Part shown: positions 44,744 to 53,486 of the stretch, piece by piece
Layout: every line of letters begins with the position of its first letter
How positions within the stretch are numbered: position 1 is the first letter of the stretch
DNA from: an uncultured Roseicyclus sp.
GTDB lineage: Bacteria; Pseudomonadota; Alphaproteobacteria; Rhodobacterales; Rhodobacteraceae
DNA length: 64,000 nt
Direction of reading: 5' to 3'
Assembly (NCBI GenBank): GCA_947491935.1
Contig: CANLLF010000002.1
Location: 62,001 to 126,000, forward strand
Notes under the pieces: generated by a model
Seen by the model: the letters and a program-made list of their open reading frames with translations, nothing else
Told to the model about the DNA's origin: nothing
The model's database searches: none
Program-made: the position numbers and the translations under genes

Positions 44744-44769
44744 ACCACGGTGACCGGGGGGGCATATCC

Positions 44770-45798
44770 ATGAAGTTCAAGACATTCATCTGGTTTGTGG
44801 GGCCCTCGCTGTTCCTGATGCTGCTGTTCATCGCCGCCCCGCTGGTGTCGGTGTTCCTCGACAGCTTCCGCATCACTCAACCCGTCGTCCAAACGGTCGA
44901 AACCGAGACCTGCAGTGCGGGTTTCCTGCAACAGACCTGCACCACCACGATCAACACTGTCCCTGTTATCGACGAGGAAACGGGCCGCGTGGTGACGACC
45001 ACCGAATGGGTCGGCTGGCTGTCCTACGAACGGGTGCTCGAACCCCGGCGGGCCTGGGACGCGATCCGCTCCTTCGACTATAACGGGCTGATGCAGATCG
45101 ACTTCTGGGCCGCACTGCGCTTTACCGTGATGTTCACGCTGGTCACCCTGCCGCTTGTGATCGGCGTCGGTCTCGCCATCGCGCTGGCCGTTAACAACGC
45201 TGCCAAGAGCTTGCGTGGCCCGATTATCTTCGTTTCGCTTCTGCCATTCATCATCACGCCCGTCATCGGCTCTTTGTCGATCTACTGGCTGTTCGTGGGC
45301 GACGGCATTCTGACCCGCGGGCTGGAGGCCTGGTTGGATCGCGACATCGCCATGTTCGCTCAGGCCTGGACGATCGAGCTATTGATGCTGTTCTACCGGG
45401 TCTGGCACGTGGCGCCCTTTGCTTTCGTTATCTTCTACGCCGGCCTGCAAACGGTGAATCAGGACACGCTGGAATCCGCCATCATCGACGGCGCCTCGCG
45501 GTGGGACCGCCTGCGCTACGTCATCATCCCGCACCTGATGCCGCTCATTGTCTTCATCGCCTTGATCCACCTGATGGACAGCTACCGGGTCTTTGACGAA
45601 ATCGTCGGTTTCCGCGCTCAGGCATACGTGATTTCCCTGCAATGGCTCACGTTCGATTTTCTGGCTGCCGACGATGCGGGCAATCGCGCGTTCAGCCGCG
45701 CCTCCGCCTCGGCCATGCTGACGATGATCGGGATCGTGATCCTTCTGATCCCGCTCCTGCGCCGCACGTGGCGCGATCACAAGGGAGGGTCGCACTGA
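44770..45798 (+). CDS. ABC transporter permease (MalF type)
   Basis: This 342-residue sugar-importer permease has a first helix at about 7-29 and a long periplasmic loop of about 80 residues containing a Cys pair (TCSAGFLQQTC). Further helices follow, and the EAA loop reads ESAIIDGASRWDRLRYVIIPHL. ATG 44770 is chosen because it directly precedes the first hydrophobic helix. The stop TGATG overlaps the start of a 10-codon mini-ORF that leads into the next permease. Confidence 0.9.
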   Translation: MKFKTFIWFVGPSLFLMLLFIAAPLVSVFLDSFRITQPVVQTVETETCSAGFLQQTCTTTINTVPVIDEETGRVVTTTEWVGWLSYERVLEPRRAWDAIRSFDYNGLMQIDFWAALRFTVMFTLVTLPLVIGVGLAIALAVNNAAKSLRGPIIFVSLLPFIITPVIGSLSIYWLFVGDGILTRGLEAWLDRDIAMFAQAWTIELLMLFYRVWHVAPFAFVIFYAGLQTVNQDTLESAIIDGASRWDRLRYVIIPHLMPLIVFIALIHLMDSYRVFDEIVGFRAQAYVISLQWLTFDFLAADDAGNRAFSRASASAMLTMIGIVILLIPLLRRTWRDHKGGSH

Positions 45799-45822
45799 TG
45801 GCCGACAATAAGGAGCCACAGC

Positions 45823-46983
45823 ATGAGTGATATCCCCCGCGCCATGCGGCAGCCCTTCGCACTGAAATTCGGCTCTGCCGCGTTTCTGGCCTTCTGGTGC
45901 CTTCTGGCGGCCTTCCCGATCTTCTGGATCGCGGTGATGAGCTTCAAGTCACCGGTGGATGCCTTCGCGGCCAGCCCTTTCGACGTCATCTTCGGGCCCG
46001 CCACCCGCGCGGCGGGCGACGGCCTGTCGATCCTCGATATCGTAGTTGGCGTCGTGGTGCTCTTCTATACCGTCAAGCTGGCGTTGGGCTGGCTGCCCCG
46101 CAAGGTCGTCGAATGGGCGCCCGGCGGTCAGGTCTGGGCCGGCTGGATCATCGGCGTAATCGGCTATGCGCTCGGCTTCGTGCTGTTCTTCTTCTTTGTT
46201 TTGCCCGCTGTTCTGGGTGTTTTGAACCCGATCCTCGGACCCCTTGGAAATCCGGTCTTGGGTCTCACCACCATCCATTACCAAAGCGTCTGGGTCGACA
46301 ATCAGTTTTATCAGAACTTCCTGAACTCGCTTCTTGTCACCGGCGGCGTTGTCACGGTCTCGCTGACAGTCGGCACCCTTGCGGGCTATGGCCTTGCGCG
46401 ATCCGGTTCCAACATCGCGTTCTGGCTCTTGATCATCGCGCTGATTTTCCGGGCCCTGCCGCATTCCGTTCTGGTGGCGGGCTACTTGCCGGTCTTTATC
46501 AACTCGGCCGAAATCCTGCGGCCGATCCTTGGTGAGAACGCCCCGACGCTCTATGGCCAGCCGCTTGCCGTGATTGCCGTGCTGGTGTCGATCAACCAGC
46601 CCTTCACCATCTGGATGCTGCGCAGTTTCTTCCAGAACATCCCAAACGAGCTCGACGAGGCCGCGCGCGTGGATGGCTGCACCCATTTCCAGGCATTCCG
46701 CTGGGTGATTATGCCGGTCATGTGGCCCGGCGTGATCACCACCGGTCTGTTTTCGTTCCTCTTGGCCTACAACGACTTCCTCGTGACGTCGCTGCTGCTG
46801 GACGCCACCAACCAGACGATGGTTCCCGCCATTGCGGGCTATTTCAACCGCGAGACGACGACGACCGATCAGGTGGAGGCCGTGGCCGCCGCGGTTTCCA
46901 TCACCGCGCCGCTGTTTCTTCTGGTCATGGTCTTCCAGCGTCAGATCGTGTCGGGCTTGACCGCAGGGGCTGTCAAAGGCTGA
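45823..46983 (+). CDS. ABC transporter permease (MalG type)
   Basis: This 386-residue partner permease has the EAA loop DEAARVDGCTHFQAFRWVIMPVM and seven or eight predicted helices, including an extra hydrophobic region (about 60-120) beyond the usual 280-residue MalG length. No ATP-binding subunit follows; the operon ends here with paired hairpins. A shared ATPase encoded elsewhere must drive it, as is known for MsmK/MsmX-type systems. Confidence 0.9.
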   Translation: MSDIPRAMRQPFALKFGSAAFLAFWCLLAAFPIFWIAVMSFKSPVDAFAASPFDVIFGPATRAAGDGLSILDIVVGVVVLFYTVKLALGWLPRKVVEWAPGGQVWAGWIIGVIGYALGFVLFFFFVLPAVLGVLNPILGPLGNPVLGLTTIHYQSVWVDNQFYQNFLNSLLVTGGVVTVSLTVGTLAGYGLARSGSNIAFWLLIIALIFRALPHSVLVAGYLPVFINSAEILRPILGENAPTLYGQPLAVIAVLVSINQPFTIWMLRSFFQNIPNELDEAARVDGCTHFQAFRWVIMPVMWPGVITTGLFSFLLAYNDFLVTSLLLDATNQTMVPAIAGYFNRETTTTDQVEAVAAAVSITAPLFLLVMVFQRQIVSGLTAGAVKG

Positions 46984-47041
46984 CCTTCTCACGAGTCGGC
47001 GGACATCCGTAGGCCCCATGCCGCGTCTTCACCTTGGCGGA

Positions 47042-47113
47042 AAACTCTCAGGGAGAGTTTGAGAGGGGCCGACAGCCCCTCTCAACAGGAGGTTTGGAGG
47101 AAAGCTCCTCCAA
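47042..47113. terminator. Hairpin cluster between convergent genes
   Basis: Three inverted repeats follow the permease stop: AAACTCTC/GAGAGTTT (47042-47060), TTGAGAGGGGC/GCCCCTCTCAA (47059-47085, 11-bp stem, 5-base loop) and TTGGAGGA/TCCTCCAA (47094-47113). The first two share bases 47059-47060. They lie between the convergent permease and LysR genes and probably form a bidirectional terminator. Confidence 0.6.
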
Positions 47114-47146
47114 GCCCCCGGCGACCGCGAGAGCTGGCGCAATACC

Positions 47147-48112
47147 TTAGCTCAACACCTGAAAGGAGTTCCCCAACCACGGCATCTGCTCCAGCCCCGG
47201 TTCGGCAAAGTGCTCTCCGATCAGCTCTCGTGCCAATTCCGCGATCTGCTCGGGGATCCCACCGGCCCAATCCGTCGTTGCGAACAGAACGATGCGCCGC
47301 GACATCGAGACGCCGGGAAGCGGATGGGCGTCGATGCGGCTCGCGAACCGCCCGCCCCGCAGGAGCGACAGCGGCGTGGTGATTGTCCAGCCCTTGCCGC
47401 GGGCGACCAGAGCCGAGATCGATTGGTTGGAATCCATCTCGAACCGACGGGCGGGAATGATACCCGACTGGTCCAGATACGCCTCGATCTGCTGCCCCAT
47501 CACCTGATCCATGTCGCGCCGCAGGAGTGGCAGGCCGCGCAGCCCGGCCAAACCCGCCGACACATCCACATCCTTGGGGACCGCCAGAATGTAGGGATCA
47601 TTCAGCAGGGGAAGTTCCACAATGCCGTCCGGCGGTGGCTGGACAGCGGCGCAGATCGCGATGTCCAGTTCCCGGGCCCGCACCATCGCGTGGAGCAGAT
47701 GGCTCGCGCCTGTCTTGAGCACAAAGGCACATTGGCTCATCGCTTCCGCCAAACGGGTCGCCAGAAGGGGCGTTACCTCATTCTCGAAATCCTCGATCAC
47801 TCCCAGCGACAGACTCGACAAATGGGTCAGGTCGAGGGAGGTCAGGTCCCGCTGTCCGGCGCGCAGGGCCTTTAGGGCGGTGGTCGCCTGATCCAGAAAC
47901 AAGCGCCCCGCAGGCGTGACAACCATCGGCCGCCGCGAATGATCGACAAGTTCCACCCCAAGCGCCGCTGCCAGGTTCTTCATCTGTTGCGATACTGCGG
48001 GCGCGCTCATGCCCAACTCAGCCGCCGTCGCCGCCACCGATCCGGTCCGTGCTAGCGTCTCGAAGACCTCCAGCCCTCGCAACGTCAACCCTTTCAGAAG
48101 CGGCGTTGGCAT
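47147..48112 (-). CDS. LysR family transcriptional regulator
   Basis: This 321-residue regulator has an N-terminal winged helix (GLEVFETLARTGSVAATAAELGMSAPAVSQQMKNL at about 10-45) and a periplasmic-binding-type effector domain (about 95-300). Convergent with the ABC importer operon and 3 bp after the Ldh2-like gene, it may control the importer and its divergent SnoaL gene. The effector is unknown. Confidence 0.9.
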   Translation of the reverse strand: MPTPLLKGLTLRGLEVFETLARTGSVAATAAELGMSAPAVSQQMKNLAAALGVELVDHSRRPMVVTPAGRLFLDQATTALKALRAGQRDLTSLDLTHLSSLSLGVIEDFENEVTPLLATRLAEAMSQCAFVLKTGASHLLHAMVRARELDIAICAAVQPPPDGIVELPLLNDPYILAVPKDVDVSAGLAGLRGLPLLRRDMDQVMGQQIEAYLDQSGIIPARRFEMDSNQSISALVARGKGWTITTPLSLLRGGRFASRIDAHPLPGVSMSRRIVLFATTDWAGGIPEQIAELARELIGEHFAEPGLEQMPWLGNSFQVLS

Positions 48113-48115
48113 GGA

Positions 48116-48814
48116 TCAGGCGTTCACGATCTGCGCCAGCAGGTCCGGCGCCACGGCAATTCCGCCCGTTGTCTTTCCCGACGTCACCGATGTTTGCGCA
48201 AGTAAGTCGCCAATCGCCGTTACCTCGGGATCGAGCGCCGTGAGCCATGCGGTGTGGGCCACCGGCCCGTCCAAGGGCGAATCCGTAACAGGCGGGGCCA
48301 GCGACAACAGCGATTCCAGCATTCCCGGTGCGCCGCTTGCCAGTGGTACGATATGTGCATTTCGTGGGCCGATCGCGTAGGTCGACCCGTCCGAGCGCAA
48401 GGCAACGGCGGCCAGATCCGCGTTGGCAAAGTCAATCATGGCACCGGCCATGCAGCCCGGATCACTCGCGCGGGTCAGATGGATAAGCCCCATCCCCTCC
48501 TTGCGCGCAATATCGGTCAGCAGCTCCTGCGCCCCGGCGATCGCCGGGGCTGCGAAACCGTGTCCCGCATCGATCTGGACGATTGCAGGCGCTGGATGGG
48601 TGATCACGGGAGATGCATCCAGATGCAGGCGGCCGTAGCGGATCAGACGAACATCACGGAGCAGCGCGACAAACCCGCTCTCCGCTTCGCCACAGGCTTC
48701 GGCGAGCGCCACGTCGCGAGCAACGATGGCCGCCGCAGCTGCCCCAACACCGGCGCGGGTGAGGCAATCGCGGGCGAGCATCTCCAGATCGCTCAAATCA
48801 TAGATATGGGTCAT
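48116..48814 (-). CDS. Short Ldh2 (malate/lactate dehydrogenase)-like protein, catalytic residues replaced
   Basis: The 232-residue protein begins like the YlbC/ComC malate/L-lactate/sulfolactate dehydrogenases (AGVGAAAAAIVARDVALAEACGEAESG) and has VQIDAGHGFAAPAI where the family has a Gly-rich strand-turn. The family's SHG motif reads ESG here, and the later substrate/NAD region His (…HxG) reads ASDPG. Length is about 100 residues below the family norm. It may be a binding protein or a decayed enzyme. The family assignment rests on weak pattern resemblance. It is co-directional with LysR 47147, 3 bp away. Confidence 0.5.
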   Translation of the reverse strand: MTHIYDLSDLEMLARDCLTRAGVGAAAAAIVARDVALAEACGEAESGFVALLRDVRLIRYGRLHLDASPVITHPAPAIVQIDAGHGFAAPAIAGAQELLTDIARKEGMGLIHLTRASDPGCMAGAMIDFANADLAAVALRSDGSTYAIGPRNAHIVPLASGAPGMLESLLSLAPPVTDSPLDGPVAHTAWLTALDPEVTAIGDLLAQTSVTSGKTTGGIAVAPDLLAQIVNA

Positions 48815-48899
48815 GTCGCGACTGTTTAGATGCTGAAGGGGAACGTCAATCTCTCAGGGTTTTCGTGCCAAATCCCGGCGATGCCACGCTTGAGATATG

Positions 48900-49838
48900 T
48901 CATCCCTCCAGTACCAGTTCCGGAAAGCGCCGCGCGGTATCCCGGATCGCCGAAGCCAGGCCCTCAAAAGCCGGGGCCGCGCCGGAACTGGCGCGCCAGA
49001 CCAGCCCGATTGATCGCGAGAACCGCCGCCCGCGGAACGGCCGCACAACCACATCATTGGCCCGCCCCTCGATCTCGGAGCGCACATATAAGGCGGGCAG
49101 AAAGGTCAGCCCCATATCCAGCGCCACCATCTGGCGCAACGCGTCGAGCGATGTGCCCTCATAGTCGCGGGACATATGGGCGCCGATCTCGATGCACAGC
49201 GCACTGATCTGATCGTGCAACGTGTAGGCCGGAGACAGCGACAGGATGGTCTGCCCCGAGAGCTCCGGCCCCTCCACACCGTCCTTTTGCGTCAGCGCGT
49301 GATCCACCGGCATGGCCACGCCCAACGGCTCGCGGAACAGGCGCGCCACGGTCAGGCGGGCGCCGGCGACGGGAAGTTGTGTCAGGATAAGATCATGGGT
49401 CCCGTCATTGAGTTCCCGCAGCAGGGTCGCGGGCGCGGCTTCTCGAATATAGAGCCGCAGATCGGGATGGGATTTGTGGAGATCGCCCACGACGTGAGGC
49501 ATCAGGTAGGGCCCCAACGTGGTTGACGTCCCCATCCGCAACGTGCCGCCAAGGCCCGATTGGAGTGTTGCGGAGAGATCAACAATGCCTTGGCCCGCAT
49601 CCAGGATGTCACGGGCCCGTCGCGCCACTTCACGCCCGGCCTGCGTCAGGCGCACGGGGCCACGCCCGCGTTCCACTAGCACCAGCCCCAACGCATCCTC
49701 CAAGGACTTGATCTGAACCGACAACGAAGGCTGCGAAATCCCGCAGGCCTCGGCGGCTTCGCGGAAATGCCGGGTGTCTTCCAGCGCCGTCAGGTATCTG
49801 AGCTGTCTCAGCGTGAAGGGCAGGGAGGCGTTCTGCAT
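48900..49838 (-). CDS. LysR family regulator, OxyR-like
   Basis: This 312-residue LysR protein has an N-terminal helix-turn-helix (FREAAEACGISQPSLSVQIKSLE) and an effector domain whose spelling and length follow OxyR. In OxyR the redox switch is Cys199...Cys208 in GHCLRDQ...C. The equivalent segment here is AYTLHDQISALC, with Thr206 in the first Cys position and only Cys215 retained. Peroxide sensing by the known disulfide switch is therefore unlikely. No catalase or peroxidase gene is adjacent. Confidence 0.85.
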   Translation of the reverse strand: MQNASLPFTLRQLRYLTALEDTRHFREAAEACGISQPSLSVQIKSLEDALGLVLVERGRGPVRLTQAGREVARRARDILDAGQGIVDLSATLQSGLGGTLRMGTSTTLGPYLMPHVVGDLHKSHPDLRLYIREAAPATLLRELNDGTHDLILTQLPVAGARLTVARLFREPLGVAMPVDHALTQKDGVEGPELSGQTILSLSPAYTLHDQISALCIEIGAHMSRDYEGTSLDALRQMVALDMGLTFLPALYVRSEIEGRANDVVVRPFRGRRFSRSIGLVWRASSGAAPAFEGLASAIRDTARRFPELVLEG

Positions 49839-50355
49839 GGCGCGATAGCTTTTTCCAATTGAAATCTTGGCAGGTCTGCACTTTTACCTATGCCTGTCGT
49901 GGGTTAGATCAAGGCTACCGAGCAATCGGTTCGGAACCGAAGGGGCACGTCTTCGCTTCCGGAGTTATCCTGCTGCGCTGGCGAGTTGTCCCTTATCAGC
50001 GCTCGACCGGCAGGATGGCACTCCCGGACGGGGACGGGTGGCTCTTGCCGTCAGCTGCCCCCACCCGTCCGGGGACGCCATACGTTCGATTTCCCACTTG
50101 TTTTCCACCTGCGACGCCGCCTCATATCCGGATCGGTACAAGAAGATCAATAGCTATTGGCTATCATAAATATGAAGTCAAAAGGATTGACCTATCAAAG
50201 TTTCAACCCTATCTGCCCCAGAACCCGATTACGATGGCAATCCATCACTTCGGGCTGGACCTTTCGGCCTCTCGCGCCAAGTAACGGGCAACGACCGGCC
50301 GAAAGAAACGTGGACACGCCGCCCGAAGGGGTGGTGAGTTGAAGGGCGAGGGAAC
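49839..50355. other. Intergenic region between LysR gene and mrp operon
   Basis: This 517-bp region has no convincing gene. It contains a strong hairpin, GGACGGGTGG (50032-50041) pairing with CCACCCGTCC (50061-50070), an AATAGCTATT palindrome at 50149-50158, and an AT-richer stretch holding a promoter candidate upstream of mrpA. Confidence 0.55.
50187..50215 (+). promoter_or_regulatory. Candidate promoter of mrp operon
   Basis: TTGACC (50187-50192) and TATCTG (50210-50215) are separated by 17 bp, about 140 bp upstream of the mrpA GTG. The -10 is imperfect, so this is tentative. Confidence 0.35.
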
Positions 50356-52656
50356 GTGGCAACAGGCGGCGTGGAAGTGCCACGGCTGGCGGGCGGGCCA
50401 GCCGGATGGCTGTCGGTCATTATTCCGGCTGTTCTGTTCGCGTGGTTCGCGCAATTCCTGCCTGCGGTGGCCGATGGGCAAACCCCTCTGATCGGCATCG
50501 ATTGGGTTCCGTCCCTCGATATTCGCCTTGAAATGCTGCTCGATGGGTTGTCGCTAACCTTCGCGCTTCTGATCACAGGCATCGGCACGCTGGTGACGCT
50601 CTATTCCACCAAGTATCTGGGTAACCACCCGGAATACCCGCGCTTCGTGCTCTATCTGATGATTTTCATGGTGGGCATGTTGGGCCTTGTCCTGGCCGAC
50701 AACCTCATCGCGCTCTTCGTGTTCTGGGAAGTCACGACCATCTCGTCTTACCTGCTTATCGGTTTCACGTCCGACAGCGCCAAATCCCGCCGGTCCGCCC
50801 TTCAGGCGCTGCTATTGACGGGGACTGGGGGCCTGGCGCTACTGGCGGGTATGATCATGCTCGGGTCTGCGGCAGGCACGTTCAGCCTGATGGAAATCCG
50901 CGGGATGGGCGACGCCATTCGGGACCACGAATACTACATTCCGATCCTGATCCTGTTCCTGGCCGGGGCCTTCACTAAATCGGCCCAATTCCCGTTCCAC
51001 TTCTGGCTGCCCAACGCCATGGCCGCGCCCACACCGGTCAGCGCCTATCTGCATTCTGCCACGATGGTGAAAGGCGGTGTCTACCTGATGGCGCGGATGA
51101 ATCCGACGCTGGGGGGCACCGAGCCGTGGTTCTGGGCGCTGGTGATCGCGGGCGGCTTCACTACGGTTTTCGCCAGCGTGCTCGCCATCCGCCAGACCGA
51201 CATCAAACAGGTGCTGGCCTACACCACGTTGATGGCGCTTGGCGCGCTGACGCTGTTTATCGGGGCGGGTAGCTCGCATGCGATCAAGGCGGCGATGCTG
51301 TTCCTTGTGGTCCATTCGCTTTACAAGGCGGCTCTCTTCCTGATGATCGGCATCGTGGACCATGAGACCGGCACGCGGGAGGTCGCAGATTTGCGCGGTC
51401 TGGCGCGGAAAATGCCGATCACCTTCCTTGCGGGCGCGCTCGCTGCGATCTCCATGGCAGGCATCCCACCGTTCTTCGGCTTCATCGGCAAGGAATTCCT
51501 CTACAAGGCGGGCCTTGAGGCTGACGTCGCAGGCCTATGGATCACCGGTTGTATCTTCGCAGCATCCGTTCTGATGTTTATGGCGGCCGGTATCTCGGTG
51601 GCGCGCCCGTTCCTTGGCCGGGTGCCGGAGCGGTTTGCCGATGTGCATGAGGGCCCCACGCCGATGTGGATCGGCCCGTTCCTGCTCGGTGCGCTATCGC
51701 TCTTTTTCGGGATCTACTCCGACATCCCCGAATTTTGGCTTGTCGGCCCGGCAACGGATGCCGTTTACGGCTCGGATGTATCGGTCGATCTCTACCTCTT
51801 CCGGGAGGTCAACGATGCCTTCATCCTGTCGATGATCACCTTTGCCGTGGGCTTCGTCCTTTATCTGGGCCATGGCCGCATCCGAAACGCTCTCGGCCGG
51901 ATCATCACCGCTAATCCGATCAAGTTCGATCCTGGCTGGGATCGGACGCTCGATGGCCTTAAGGTGCTGGCCGGGTGGCAGACCAACCTTCTGCAATCGG
52001 GCATCCTGCAGCGCTACATCTTCATCATCTTCGCCACGCTCGCCATCGGCGTCGGCGTCACCATCTACCTTCAGGATGCCCTTAACTTCCGCATGGACAT
52101 CGCGGCGGAGCTGGACGGGTTGTTGTTCAAGCACTGGGCGATCCTGACATTCATCACCGCCGGTGCGATCCTGACGGCGCTGACGGGCAGCCGGATGGTC
52201 GCGATCGTGGCGCTCGGCGTTGTCGGTATCGGGGTTGCGCTTCTCTTCATCATCTTCTCGGCGCCGGATGTGGCGATCACGCAGTTGCTGGTGGAAACCC
52301 TGGTCGTGGTGCTCGTGGCCGTCGCGATGCTGAAACTGCCGCATCTGGGCGTCCGAACCGACGAATCGAACCGTCCCGTCCACGCCATGCTATCCATTTC
52401 CGTCGGCGTCATCACGACGCTGGTGCTGGTCGCGGTACTGCAATCCGATCTCGACCTGCGCCTGACCGAGTATTTTGGCGAAACCTCCTGGTCCGAGGCC
52501 TTTGGGCGCAACATCGTCAACGTGATCCTCGTCGATTTTCGGGCCCTGGATACATTTGGTGAGATTGCCGTGGTCGTCGTTGCCGCCCTGTCGGCCTATG
52601 CGCTTCTGCGCGGAACGCGCTACGGCTCCATTCGCGATGAAGGGGAGGAGAAGTAG
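50356..52656 (+). CDS. mrpA: Mrp Na+/H+ antiporter subunit A
   Basis: This 766-residue inner-membrane protein is related to NuoL of complex I. The proton-antiporter core includes FWEVTTISSYLLIGF, FHFWLPNAMAAPTPVSAYLHSATMVK and HSLYKAALF, and the C-terminal part has the DUF4040/MbhD-like segment FSAPDVAITQLLVETL. With MrpD it forms the ion-translocating pair of the seven-subunit antiporter used for Na+ and pH homeostasis. GTG 50356 follows AGGGCGAGGG. It starts a complete A-G operon. Confidence 0.95.
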   Translation: MATGGVEVPRLAGGPAGWLSVIIPAVLFAWFAQFLPAVADGQTPLIGIDWVPSLDIRLEMLLDGLSLTFALLITGIGTLVTLYSTKYLGNHPEYPRFVLYLMIFMVGMLGLVLADNLIALFVFWEVTTISSYLLIGFTSDSAKSRRSALQALLLTGTGGLALLAGMIMLGSAAGTFSLMEIRGMGDAIRDHEYYIPILILFLAGAFTKSAQFPFHFWLPNAMAAPTPVSAYLHSATMVKGGVYLMARMNPTLGGTEPWFWALVIAGGFTTVFASVLAIRQTDIKQVLAYTTLMALGALTLFIGAGSSHAIKAAMLFLVVHSLYKAALFLMIGIVDHETGTREVADLRGLARKMPITFLAGALAAISMAGIPPFFGFIGKEFLYKAGLEADVAGLWITGCIFAASVLMFMAAGISVARPFLGRVPERFADVHEGPTPMWIGPFLLGALSLFFGIYSDIPEFWLVGPATDAVYGSDVSVDLYLFREVNDAFILSMITFAVGFVLYLGHGRIRNALGRIITANPIKFDPGWDRTLDGLKVLAGWQTNLLQSGILQRYIFIIFATLAIGVGVTIYLQDALNFRMDIAAELDGLLFKHWAILTFITAGAILTALTGSRMVAIVALGVVGIGVALLFIIFSAPDVAITQLLVETLVVVLVAVAMLKLPHLGVRTDESNRPVHAMLSISVGVITTLVLVAVLQSDLDLRLTEYFGETSWSEAFGRNIVNVILVDFRALDTFGEIAVVVVAALSAYALLRGTRYGSIRDEGEEK

Positions 52657-53079
52657 ATGGTCAATTCCGTCATCCTCAACGCCGCGACGCGCCTTCTTGT
52701 GGCGATCCTGCTGCTGTTTTCCGTCTACATGCTGTTGCGCGGCCATAACCTGCCGGGCGGAGGGTTCATCGGTGGGCTGATCGGGTCTACGGGCTTCATC
52801 CTTTATGCTATTGCACAGGGCGCGGAGGCGACCCGTGAAGCGCTGCGGGCCGAGCCACAGAACATCGCCATGATCGGCCTTGGCATCGCGCTGGCGTCAG
52901 GTGTCTACGCCGTGTTCTTCGGGGATGCGTTCTTTACCGGCCAGTGGTGGTTCATCGGTGACAGGGAAAGTGGCGACTACATCCCAATATCCTCGGTCTT
53001 GTTCTTTGATATCGGTGTATATTTGGTGGTCTTCGGCTCGATCCTCACCCTCGTTCTGGCGTTGGAGGAGGAGGTCTGA
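52657..53079 (+). CDS. mrpB: Mrp Na+/H+ antiporter subunit B
   Basis: This 140-residue protein has four predicted helices and the MnhB signature RGHNLPGGGFIGGLI. It starts immediately after the mrpA stop and shares one base with mrpC (TGATG). It is a structural subunit of the Mrp complex. Confidence 0.93.
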   Translation: MVNSVILNAATRLLVAILLLFSVYMLLRGHNLPGGGFIGGLIGSTGFILYAIAQGAEATREALRAEPQNIAMIGLGIALASGVYAVFFGDAFFTGQWWFIGDRESGDYIPISSVLFFDIGVYLVVFGSILTLVLALEEEV

Positions 53080-53486
53080 TGGAGCTTCTTGTCGCCATTA
53101 TGGTTGGTGTCCTCGTCGCAGCATCGGTGCACCTGATGCTGGCCCGCAACGTGTTGCGGTTCCTCTTCGGGCTCGTGCTGATCTCGAATGCGGCCAACCT
53201 CACGATCTTTGTGGCAGGGCGGCTTACGCCGGAATCGCCGCCACTGATCCCCTACGACGCCGACGTGCCGGTGGCCGATGTGGCCAACGCCCTGCCGCAG
53301 GCGCTGGTGCTGACGGCCATCGTGATCGGTTTCGGCCTCTTTGCCTTTGCGCTGACGTTGGTCTACCGGACCTACCAGAACCTCGGCACACTCAATTCCG
53401 ACGAAATGCGCCTGGCCGAACCGGAAGACGACACGCACGTCGCGGCGGAGAACAAGACCTATATCGCACGCGAGGCCGGACAATGA
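53079..53486 (+). CDS. mrpC: Mrp Na+/H+ antiporter subunit C
   Basis: This 135-residue NuoK-like protein has three helices (about 2-22, 30-50 and 73-95), with LARNVLRFLFGLVLISNAANL and LPQALVLTAIVIGF as family signatures. The C-terminal tail is hydrophilic. It overlaps mrpD by 4 bp (ATGA). Confidence 0.93.
   Translation: MELLVAIMVGVLVAASVHLMLARNVLRFLFGLVLISNAANLTIFVAGRLTPESPPLIPYDADVPVADVANALPQALVLTAIVIGFGLFAFALTLVYRTYQNLGTLNSDEMRLAEPEDDTHVAAENKTYIAREAGQ

Noticed and set aside
45949-47019. 356-codon minus-strand frame opposite the MalG-type permease
   Set aside because: Hydrophilic, repeat-like translation is the antisense image of transmembrane helices.
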